Shown here piece after piece: positions 49,601 through 61,600 of a stretch of DNA of 64,000 nt. Under the pieces are notes generated by a model, which searched no databases, was not told the DNA's origin, and was given only the letters and a program-made list of their open reading frames with translations. A program made the position numbers and the translations under genes. The first letter of the stretch is position 1, and each line of letters begins with the position of its first letter. Location of the stretch: the NCBI GenBank assembly GCA_027574665.1, contig CM050652.1:4754589-4818588 (forward strand). The letters run 5' to 3'. The DNA comes from Rhynochetos jubatus (Eukaryota; Chordata; Aves; Eurypygiformes; Rhynochetidae).

Positions 49601-52600
49601 ACCCATAATTGGCTCATCTTTTTCCTAGTCATACCATCGTAAAACTGCTATGTGCCCTTCTACCTCTAGAGCCAAAGGTACCATAAAAATCAGCAGGTCA
49701 GATTGCTTAAAGGGCAAATAGTTTTGCTTCCCAGTAAACCTTGCAGATATAACCCACTCCCCAGGCTCTTCTGGCTCCTCTTAAAAGTAACTATTCTGCA
49801 CAGAGCTTACTGTCTCTTTTCAAATGAAGGAACAGAGCTCGTGAGAACAAAACCAGTATTTTCCTTGCCAGTGGGACAGCAGTAATGACGTGCCAAGCCT
49901 TGAACGCATGAAAAATTTTTTTATCATGATGCTCAAGAGTTTTCTTTTCCTGACCTTTAACTCCCTAACAGTGCTAGAAGGTGAATGTCACAAATGCCCA
50001 GATCCTCAGTGAAGTTGGGCTGCTGTATCACAGTTGAGTCTGCTAGACAACACCAGAGTTTAGGGGCTGTGACAACCGCAGAGGGAGCTGATCTTCCCCA
50101 CAAAGGTAATATATGTCTCAGTGATGTGAGGGAAGTCTCTCAAGGGTCTTAATGATGATTTACAGTGAGCAAGCAGTCTCACTATATGTGCTGCAACTGG
50201 GCCTGGACATCTTTTACTTCAAAGACTGAGATACCTTAGGAAGAAAGGGATAGCACGAACAGACAAAAGTTGTTGTAGAAGAAGAAAAACCTTGGGAGAG
50301 GAAAAGAAGAAATGACTCAATTAGATTGTGGGAACTGCAGGATCCATGAATTCCTGACCCCATTTCAGTTACTTTGCAGTTAACTTCATGAGACCACTTG
50401 AGTGAGGAGTCCATGTTACCACAGAAAAGAGTGCACAGCTGACATCTCTCATCCTTGCTTATACAACGCTAAAAACTGTCCTTTGTCATAGTTACCACAG
50501 CTGACCTGCACGAGCACTCTTTAAAAGTGCTGACTGTATTTTTAGCTGATCTTGCATGTGACTCAGTAGAGAGAAATGAGGAAAGGCAGTCCTGCAGGAA
50601 TTCCCAGCTCTCTACATCCCACCATAGATCATCACAGCTGCAAGGATCCAAGAGAAAAGAAGAAAAGGAGGCATTTCCTCTGCTCGGATGTATCCTGCCA
50701 CCAGGGGACGTGTCTGTAATTTAATAAACATCTTAATAACAACAACAATTGGGTAAAAAGGCCACTAAGCAGACATGGGTCATGGCTGTAACCGATCACA
50801 CTTTCTTAGTGTACCAAAAGATGCATATTATCCAGCCAGTCCTAGATTTTGGTCTTTCCTTGACAAATCTCTGTGGGGATTTATGATTTAGGTCATCATT
50901 CCATGAAGTCCTATTTCCTGGAGCAGCTGAGATCAGAGGAAGCTAAGTGCTTCCTGCACATAGCACTCCCCCATAACATACCACCGATTCACCAAAAGAA
51001 GAGTGTATCTGAGATAACAGAACAAAAAACTGGGTACACCCTTGACAAAGGTTTTGGCCAGACACTTCTCACTTCAGACTCAAGAGGCACCTGTCTGTAG
51101 CTAATTAGTCTGAGGTTCACGTATGTTTAGCAGTAGGAGCTGTCTAGGCTATGAGGTTGGCCTTCAAGGGTTAATCCCTAACCATGTTGTTTCTAGTAAG
51201 TATATGAAAAAGAAATACTAATACGCTCAGGAGGAGAATAAAAGCTTTCTTGGTGCAAGGTTAATCTGCTGACCCAAGGCACTGCTTGTGCAGCTCACAC
51301 CAAAGCCCTTCAGAATCTCAATCTCCCTAGTTCAGCACTGTATCGCCGCTGACCGCCTGCTTTCAGCATGCAGGGCTGGGTGTGTTTGTGCAGCAGCTGT
51401 TTATTCTGCAAGGCAAGGCAGACATTTTTCAGCAGAAGGATAACAGAAAGTCAAGAGCCAGGCTGTGTTCGCAAGAATTCATAAAGATTCAAAGGCATAT
51501 TCATCCAAGACCTCATTCAGCACAGTACTAGGTATGTTTGTTAACAACTCTTTGTTTGCTACTCCAGTCACTGGGGAAGATAATTAGGAGCCATAAAAGT
51601 CATTTTAGCTCACAGTGGAGGTAATTTGATTTAATAGGGAGCACAGTTTCTAAATTAAGATTTATGATCACCATTGAAACCAGATAGTAAAGTTTTTGGC
51701 AGAGAGAGAAAGGCATATATACTCCCAATGTCCTTGTTCAAAGATAGGAAACTGTCAGAGAATGACCATGGTCTGTGTTTACAAGGACATTTGGGCTAGT
51801 GTTGGTGGCCAAGGCAAAAAAAGGCTCTCAAATAAGCATTCCAGAAATACCAGCATGTTCCAGGCAGGCAACCGCGGAGCCCGAATGGACTAATTAGAGC
51901 TCCTTAACTGGCCAAGATACAAGTCCAAACCATTGGCTTTCAGCCATTCTAGTAGAGTTACAACATCTCAACATCCCTACAAGCTGAAACTCCCCCATAT
52001 TGGTGCCAGCCCATGTGGGAAGTGTCACTTTCAGCTGTGTCATTAGCGCGGCCATTGTAAGAAAGTGGAAGGTAAAGATGTGACCATTCAAAAGAGAAAA
52101 GCCAACTAACTTCTCCATATCTCATGCCTGTGGAGCAAGTCTTCAGATGGAAGGAAACAATACTAACCCTACCAGGACTTTTCTCTGTTTCTGCACAGAT
52201 GTATGAGATGGAAACTGGACTTACCTCTCCAGCGTGAGTGCAGACCTGAGATATAGCTATCAAGTCATACAGAACCTGAGATATATCTATCAAGTCATTC
52301 AGAATGGGATTGAAGTCTTAATTAATCTCTGCTTCTAGTTTGAACTGATAATATTGTGTTGAGAGAGAAAGTATATTTCCACAGGTACAGTCTGCTTCTA
52401 GTTAAGACTGATAACTGTGCTGAGGGAAAGAGTATATTCCCCTGGGCACAGTGCCCATCCAAGCCAACTACTTGGTTCTCCGAACTAGAGAGGGTTTTCA
52501 TCTGTCCAGCTCAGAGAACTAAAGAAATAAAAAACCAAACATTTAGGCACCAGCCTGAACCCTCCATGTCAAAGGTCAATTTTAAGCATTGGTGATGTGC

Positions 52601-55600
52601 CCTTTAGCTTGGTATGTTGGCTCATGTCAAGATCTGTACCCTGGAAAAATGTGTGAGATGTGTGCTGAAAGATTCAGATTCTCAAATAGGATGAATTCAC
52701 CTTTCTTTCAATAGAACCCATTGAGTTATATATTGCTAAAGGTTTTCCCAAAGTGATTTAAAGACAGCAGTATCTTTTCTCTGCTGTTAAGCTGGATGCA
52801 ACGGTCTGCTGAATGAGTTTTGCTGGGAAAAAGCATCCCTTCCCATGGCAGGAGAGTTGGAATTAGACAATCTTTAAGGTCCCTTCCAATCCAAACCATT
52901 TTATGATTCCATGAATTTTCCCTATTCTGCCTCTCTTCAAACTGCCGAGAACAGAGCTGTCCAAGTAAATCCTGTCTGCAGCATCCTAGCTTGGTTTTGA
53001 CAACACTGAGCTTTTTTAGAGACTGATGAAGTCCTCTGCACTTCTTGTTCCCATCCCATTCCCACTCATATGATGATTTCTCATTGCAGGTAAATCATCT
53101 CGCCTTGAGGTTTCTTCAGAGCCCCCTCTCACCTCAGACATACCAAACATTTTGCAGAAGAACCCATCTGGTAAGATAAAGTCTGAACCAAACTCTCTGA
53201 ATCCTTACAGCCAACCAGTCTGTAACAAATGCAAGGACCTCACCTGTTTCAGTTTCGTTCCCACCATGGAGGCACTGCTGTCAAGCACAAATACAACGTT
53301 CTTCGGCAATGGAGGAAGATCTGTGGGGGCGAAGTAGTGCACGAAATACCCATTAAGAATCTGTGGAAGAGCAAGGAAGTCAGGATCGAAGGTAGATCAT
53401 GATGCAATGTTTTACACACATCATTATGGGATGTTTGGTTGGGCACACCTGATCCTGCTTTCAGTGTCTGTGTCTACACTGGAGGGTAAGAGTGCTCCTT
53501 GGTATACCTCTTAATCCTGGTCCACTGCTTATCCAGACTGGGGGAGCCTACTGGAGCTCTCCACATCTCCTCCCATGGTGGACATGGGGGTTTCCTTCCA
53601 AATGCAGTAAGGATATAACGTATGTACCCAGGACTCAGAACCACAACGTGCAGTTGGGGAACTGGTCTTGTATGCAGATATATACAGCCAGTATATTGAG
53701 AAACTGAAAAGCAGATACAAAAGAGAGGCCTAATGAAGTAAGTACCTGTGATTTTAAAGTCCATCTTGTGGCTGCCAACTGACTGGTTTTATTTTGGATT
53801 GTTTTTACAAGATGGAGAGGTAGCCTTCATTTGGAAAACATTTTTTAGGACATTTGGAGCATGCAAGACAATTGAACCATCTCAGGTGTAGTTAATAAAA
53901 CAGAAAAGTGAGTCGTGTACGGTACCTGAACATCCCCAACACTCAGCTCCCTGTTGACATCATATCGAATTATGAAGTCTCCCAAAATGCCATTTCGGGC
54001 AATCCTGGTTTGCTCAACGACGCTGGGATTGAATGTAACTTTAGCTAAGGTTTTGGTATGTCCAACTACAGTAGAAGGAGGAGGAGAAACATCACCTGTT
54101 GGGATAAAACCAGGATATTACAAGGTTCCCCATTGTCTTACAGCTGTCTAAGTACAGCACACACAGTGTTACAAAGAGTCAGGTCAACCAGCATAGTTGC
54201 ATAATGGGATTAAAGATTCAGCTCACCGCTGGTAAAATAAGAACTTAATAACCCCTCCCCTCTAATTCTAAACTGAAACCAACATTGCAATCCTATCAGG
54301 GATATGAATGTGTAGGCAAAATTCCTGTGCTCACTTCTGTTTGGAGGTCACTGAACTCAAAGGCCAGACATTCTCTGTATGACTATTAATTGCCTTCTGT
54401 AAATAATGAGCACACAGTTCAGACATGTATGTGGTACTCATTCCAGCCAACTCTAATTTAGAATGCAGACCCTGTACCTGAGATCCTGCCAGTCAATGCA
54501 AGTATGATTCATTTGACCTGTTTAAACTTTTCCTCTAGGATCAGACTAATCATACTGCAGATTTCTCCGTATTGATTATAAACAGTTCTTGCGGTGACTT
54601 GTCCAGATATACTGTAGGCATGTGAGGTGGGATTGATCTGACTGCTTGATCTGACAAGTGCTTATGCGTAATGTTTACATCTGAACAAGTCATTTTGGCT
54701 GCCTTTATGTTCTGCAGAGTCATCAGTATAGTCACTGAAATTTCAGTCTTACTGATTGAGACAAAATCCACTTGCCAGTACAGTCATGCAAACTGCATCC
54801 CTGAGATGTAACTCACCCTAATCTCTGAGAGCCCTTCCTGAGGCAATGAAGAGAGATGCGCCTTTTAGAGGCCAAGAGAAAGACAATAATTTAGGTCTGA
54901 GACATCCTGAAGGAACCTCTGCTTGTTTTGTCAGCTGTGTTCATTTTCTGAAGTTGAGGGGTATGGAGATTCCGTGTTGTCTCTCTGTGTAACCGAAATC
55001 CCACCTTACTCTCTTTTGGTGTGCCAACTGTCCATTCCCTCTGAACTCTGTAAGGATCCTTACATGAGACTGACCAAAGGCCACAGTTGGCCCTGAACTT
55101 CCCGAGCTTTTGAGGGCTTTCCCCCTAATGCTAACTAGCTACTGAAAACAACATAGGTTCTCAACTGGTGTTCTTGGGTGCTTCATCTCTCACAGTGATT
55201 ATTTCAACCCTCCTCTGAGGCACAAAAGTTCTATTATATTTGCTCATGTGCTGATTAAAATCGGTGGGAATTAACTGCTTAATTATATTCTGTGTGTGGG
55301 TCTCAAATCTTTGCCAAAGATGACCCAAGAAGTCTGTGCTATGTCAGGGAAAAGAAAAGATGGGTAAGATTCAGTTCCAGTTTAGGTGTTTACAACGCAA
55401 ATACCTACGTCTGAGTTTGTTTTTGAGGCTCCCATTATGCTTAATGAAGATCTGATCAAGAGTGTCAGGGGAGATTAGGGTATTATACATCTGGCCAGAC
55501 ATAGACATCTGCTTTAGGATAACTTTAATTATGTGCTATACCCCATTAATGGTACTGATCACAATGACAAGGTGCAGGCAGCCTTGGGAAGCTCCTCTCC

Positions 55601-58600
55601 AGGGGTTCCTAGAACACTGTGCAACAAGAAGTAGCACTTCTCCACCTTTGTAAAGTGCTTTGAGCAGTATCAGAGGAATGCAATGTGACATCTGTATGCA
55701 ATATAGAACACAATCTGCCTCACATCCAGATCACACAGTGATTTACAAGATTGAATACATGTGATTATGTCCATTTAACTAGAAGGAAAATGGAGGCATG
55801 GAGTAGTTACCTAACTTACCTGCCTTCCCACAGGACAAAGACCACAGAAATGCCAGGACAAGGGCCTTTGTAGGTTTATAAAATGATTAGCCAAAGCTGT
55901 GATGTTTACCCTAAAGTGCAATGTATTATCTAGACTCCTCTACGCAAAGGGATTAAAGTCATAAATCAATAGGCCTCTAGGATGTTAGTTCCATGTTGAT
56001 TTGGCTTCACTATTATAGCCATCCTGTGAGTGCATTTGAGGCACAAGACTCTACTATTGAGGCAGGGAAGGGTTTTCTCATAGACTTGACTTCTACACAA
56101 ATAAAGTATTGTTGGAGGACCTGGAATGTGAAACAAACTCATCAGCAAAAGTCTTGACCAAGGAGGCTGAATGACAGATATTACTCAGTTTCAGTAAAGT
56201 CAAGAATTGACTCTGCATCACAGCTTCTCTGACTATGCTAATTCCAATCCATCCATCCTGGCAGAAACAGAGAGAGGTCCCAGCCAGTACAGTGAAATCA
56301 TTAAGGACACTAGTGTTGGGTTGTAAAGGGGGCTTATAAAATTATTACCCAGAGCTTTGACATTTTTTCTAAAACCTGTGTATAGTTCAGACTTCTCCTG
56401 GCAAAGAAAAGTCATAAATGAATAGTTATATAAGATTTTACCTCCATCTTGATTTTTTACTGTTACAGCTGCCCTTTGATCTGATGAAACAACAGATGTA
56501 AAAAGATTTTAATACACAGTGCATCAGATTTGCTTGTATTGGCCTTCCTGGATTTTCCATCTGCCTTCCATCATTTCCAAAATTGCATTTAATTGCTAAT
56601 GGGTGGGAAATGCCCAGAATCCATAGAAATGGCTTAACAGTTCATTTATATTTTCTGATCTATTTGAGGGTTTCACATTACTTCTCCTCAACTGCTGAAA
56701 ATCAAGCACCGTCGTCAGTTAGGCTGCCTGGCCATATCACATCAGGGTTAGTTAAAATCAGTCTCACTGTGGGAACAGAAGCTCTCTCCTTATACCTACT
56801 GCACATACACATCTGTGGCTGGGGCCTTTGGACTTCACTGCTCTTTCTCTGCCATAAGTACATTGATGGGCGAGCACAGCATGCTGTGCACCACAACAGC
56901 ATGAGTTCCAGTCCTAGTTTCTATGGACTCTGACCATCTGAAATTAGCTGCGTTGGGTAGACAGTCCATGCCTCAGTTTACCCACCTGTTAAATGGGCAT
57001 AATCACATGTATCCAGTTTTGTAAAGCATTGTAGGATCTAGATGGGATCACACTGTCCTCCTTTATTGCTCCTTAAAACACTCTTTGGAGGTGAGAAATG
57101 TCATCCCCTGTAACACAGACAGTGCTTTAGGAAGCCATGGAGAGGACGTTTCCAAGGTTGCCTCATATAGCCATTGTCAGCGACAATAGCTATGGAAGTT
57201 CTTCCATCTTCATAGCCACTCATCTCACATAGCCAGGATGGAGATTAAAACCCAAAAAACAGTCTGATAAAAAAGGTCAAAAATAACTGGGCTTTCCCTG
57301 GAACAATAGGAATCAGGTCTGGAAGGCAGGTTGTCTAATTCATCCCTTGCTCCCAGCCCAAATTGCTTCCTTCTTGGTTTTATGACATGGTCTGGAAACA
57401 CTCCAGAACTCCAGTAATGGAAACTCAGTACCTGACTTTTCCAGTCCTTTCCAGCTTCACTTTCTCACTGTCAGACATTTTCAATGTCTCATTTACATTT
57501 TTCTTTCTGGATTATAAACCCATGACTTCTTGCTCTTTCGGTTATTGACACAGAAAGCACCCTATTCTCCTCCTTGCAGCAGCCTTTTATATATCTGAAT
57601 ACAGTCACTATGTCTCCCCCCAGGTTTCTTTTTCAGGCAGCACTTGATATCTGGATCACAATTACTCTCCTCTGTTTATTGGCCCAGTTCTTTTCAGACA
57701 AGTGACTGAGAGAGGAAAATCTATGAAATATTACAGAGTATGGATGCATGGATGAACTCCAAGGACTTGAGCTGGTCTGTGCTCACACTGAGGCAGTTAT
57801 TAGGGCTTTTAGACAAAGTTTCCACCAAATTCAGCTAAAAAAGTATACAGAGCAGGAAAAAGCATTTTTCATATGAAACTATAGTTCTCACGTGATGAGC
57901 AGCTAAACCTAATTTATTTTGAAGACTGTCAGAATCAGGATTAGAGCTCAAATGCAAAGTTCATCCTCTGCTAACATGTGGAAATTCCTAGACAACTGCA
58001 ATAAGAAATAAAAACCTTTCTGAGACCCATGACTTCAAAGAGAAATAGTCATCCTCAACCAGCCTAGTGTCTCTCTGCCCAAGTCCATGACTAGTTCTCA
58101 CACCTCTGTGCTGGAGGAAAAGGATGAGGACAGTCATCCCTGAGGATGCTGGGTAGGACATCATTCAGAAAATGGCTCCATTCTGAGGTTATCAGAGAAG
58201 GCCAGGATCATTGGCCTCAGTGTCTCCTATTTTGGGGTTCATATGTGACAGAAGACAACACCTGCACATGCCAAAAGATCACTTCCCAAAATCCACATAC
58301 CTAATATCTTCCTTTGGGAAAAATACAACTCCCAGATGGAGCTGTGTGCACAGGAATTACTAACAAAGGAAATGTCCTGGAAAGACCTGTCATCACACTG
58401 CCTCTGCTCTGTATTCTGAGAGGATGTATGCAGGACTTTCCAAGAGCCTCTATCTATAGCAAAGCACAGCTTTACTTTTCATAAATCACTGGAATTTTGT
58501 GGAACTAAGTCCAATACCTGTATCTTGGGCCCCTACAGCCAAAACCAGGCAGAACTGGACTCTTTACTGCTTCTGCTCCTACTGCTGTGAGTTCTGTGCT

Positions 58601-61600
58601 GTTTTATCAATGGCAAAAAAAAGCGTCCTTCACTCTTTCTCATTAAGGGACATCTTCTGTTTAAGTTTTGTCTCTTCTATTCATTAAACTGCATGGATAC
58701 TAGCAGTTTGGCTGGAGTCGAAAGTGCAAATCCTGAATGACCATTAAACAGAGAAATTGCTTTTTCCACTATGCTTCCTGCATGGTACATCATTGACTCT
58801 ACAGTTAGCATGTAGAAAGCACCACAAATGTAAGAGGACTGGTCCATGAAATAAATGTAGATTGGCCATTCCTCCACTTTTGGTCATCTATTATTTTTTT
58901 TCATTAGTTTTGCTACCAGCGTTTATTGCTACAACAGGTTGGCATTTCAGTTATGAACATCAATCACTGCTGGTTCTCATTATCTGGAGCTGTGGATGAC
59001 TCCAAAGCTGAACATATTTGATTTTCAACTTAAATTCCCTATCCTACACTGGATTTTCATGCCCTGTACTCAGAAAAAGAATGTAGTTTCTTATCCAGGT
59101 CAGAGTCAAAAGCATCTAAGTGACTTGTGAAGGCACATCCCATCTTCAACACTGGTTTCAGGGTGGTGGCTCTTTGGACTTATTACTCAGACTGCCATTT
59201 AACTGCTGACCTGTTACGATACATTTTTCACCCAATACTCTCAAGGTAACTTATTAAAACTTACCAAAATCTCACATTTTATCATTAAACGTGGGATACT
59301 GTAGACATCTTTGTAGACATACGAAATTGAGGAAGTGGGTCTTCATGACACATTCAAGCTCAAACCAGTCAGGCAGTACCATTTTCCAACGTGCAAGTCT
59401 CCATTCCTTATTTGGTCATCTTTTTGAAAGTCATGATCTCTCATTTGGGACACCACAGGTGACACATATGGCAGCATCTGGTCTGGCATCCTTTGCTGGC
59501 CACTTACTAGAATGTTACCATGCTCTCCAGTCAAGTGATACTGAACTGTTTTAAGCCACAGGAATCCACTATCACTTAAGTCACTGTTTCAGCCAGGTAA
59601 AGAGAGGATGGGGAATCCTCCATACCAGGAGTCCTGTCTGCCTGTTGGACCTGTCTCAAGGAAGGTAGGGTGCAATTTCAGTAGTATCCCTCTCACTCCC
59701 TGATACTCCTCAACCTATACGAGCTGTTTTGAATCTGAAGCACAGTACCAAGAATTGTAAGTGCTCACAGATTGCCATTTGGAGAGCAAGTTAAGAGAAT
59801 TTTCCCTCTATGTCATCTACATATAGGAATTTCCATACTGCACTAGACCAACAGTGTGTCTGCTCTGCTTAGTCTGTCTCTAACCTTGATCAATGCCAGA
59901 TGTTTTGCAGGAAACCATATACCACAATGCACTATGATATTCCCTGATAGGTAAAAAAGGTTTCCTGTCTCTCCTGATGAGGGGCAGAGCACATTTGTCA
60001 CACAGTGCATGGGTGTACAGCAGAGAAACCAATTCGTTGTATAAGGCTTGGTCTGAAGTTGGCCTAAGTCACTGACAGCCTAATTTCAGTGTGATCTGGA
60101 TGAAATCAGTAAGATCACACTGATCAGTCGGTTTAAGTCCATGTTCACATGCTTTATAGTCTTTATCTGGCAGACATGAACAGCTCCACTGATTTTGCTG
60201 GCATTGTGTCACTTAAAGTAACTGAGGATCAAGTCCAACAAGACTCCACATCCTGCTTTCAACTCCGATTCACCCTCTTTTTTTGGTGAGGGTTTTTGTC
60301 AACACGTAGCAATCACAGTGTCCTGTGCTCCTCACTGTTAGTTTACACTGGAAAAATTACCTTTACATTGTTTGAACAGTGTGCGAGGACAGTTAGGGGT
60401 AAGAGTAGATACTTGGACTGCACGTTGTGCTTTGGCAAAACATGGATTTTCCTCTTGGAATTTCCCATGTTCTAAAATTCAGGATTTCCTATCTGCTTTG
60501 GCATGGACAGATGGAAAAAACAATTCATTTAAAATAAACAGTTCCCAGGAGATGTGGAGCCAGGGAAGAGCCTGCTCAAATGCTGAGCACAAGGCCTGAA
60601 GGCCCAGTTCAAAGCTCGTAAAGACAATAACAAAAAAACCAATGTTGAGTTGAATGGGATCAGCCCTGTATTCACTAAACTTCAAAGTTTTCACACGCTT
60701 ATGCGCAGATACCACATAGACAGTATCATCTATAGAAAATAGAACAAAAGCCTTCAGCCTTTATGATAAAGCCAAATTCCCACCACTGAACCTCACAGAA
60801 TTCATAATCCTGAAATCCTTTTCACGTTGCATCCGTTATACCAGTGTTCATGAACCTGGAGACTGCCCTGCCAGTGAATGAGATATCTAAATGGGAATTG
60901 CTGACGGCCTGCAATGCTTAGTCCCTCAAATGCAGCCACCTCTGGAATGTACCTGTTATACGGTAATTGCAGCAAGAGTTAAGAAGGGAAAGTAAAAAAT
61001 GTATTTTTCTAAATACAAGCATAGTTGGAATTTTCCAGAATAATTTATGCATAATGAGCCACTAGCATTCATTTTTCTTGTCTTCATGAGGTGTGTCCTC
61101 TAGTTTCTAATGCAGTCTTGTTTCTAGACCGTGTTGCTTTAATACAGTTCTGGGGTTTTATTTAATGCCTCATTTGGAGCAGAGGGAAAGTGAATGAAAC
61201 ACCAGTCTACACAGTTTACCCAAGATTGCCTTGGGGAACCCCCAACACTGCCAGTCCAGTTGCTGAGCAGCAATTAAAGACCCATGAGTAACACAACCAT
61301 GGGTCATTAAATCTCTCCTTACCTTCAACTTTCCCATTGCCTTTATGCTTGCTGTTTCGAAGGGGGGGTACTTCCAGTGAAACTATGCCTGAGTTCTCCA
61401 GGATGTTCACCTCCACTCGTAACCTGCCCACCAGCTGTTGGGGCCGGATGCTGACTGTATACTCATATTTTCCCAGTCGCCTTTGCAAAAGCTCTTCATA
61501 ATGCAGTAGGAACTTGGCCTGCATCTTGCGAGGAATGAAGACAGAAGCTTTGAATGTCTCATAGCCATTCTCCCTGGAAGGAAAATCCAAAGACACCTTC

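Larger units (their letters stand above)
38824..53243 (-). other. ITIH5 intron, 14.4 kb, inside the vWA coding region
   Basis: Largest intron in the window. It contains old MIR-like fragments (near 40690, 45140, 45610, 47780), CR1 tails (44900-44972, 52832-52915) and nested tandem duplications (52245-52452). No other gene was recognised; the longest open frame, 42299-42982 minus, shows no known domain. Confidence 0.7.
54096..61322 (-). other. ITIH5 intron, 7.2 kb
   Basis: Contains MIR-like fragments (55733-55840, 56965-57045) and an old CR1-like stretch (57530-57700). No gene recognised. Confidence 0.65.
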
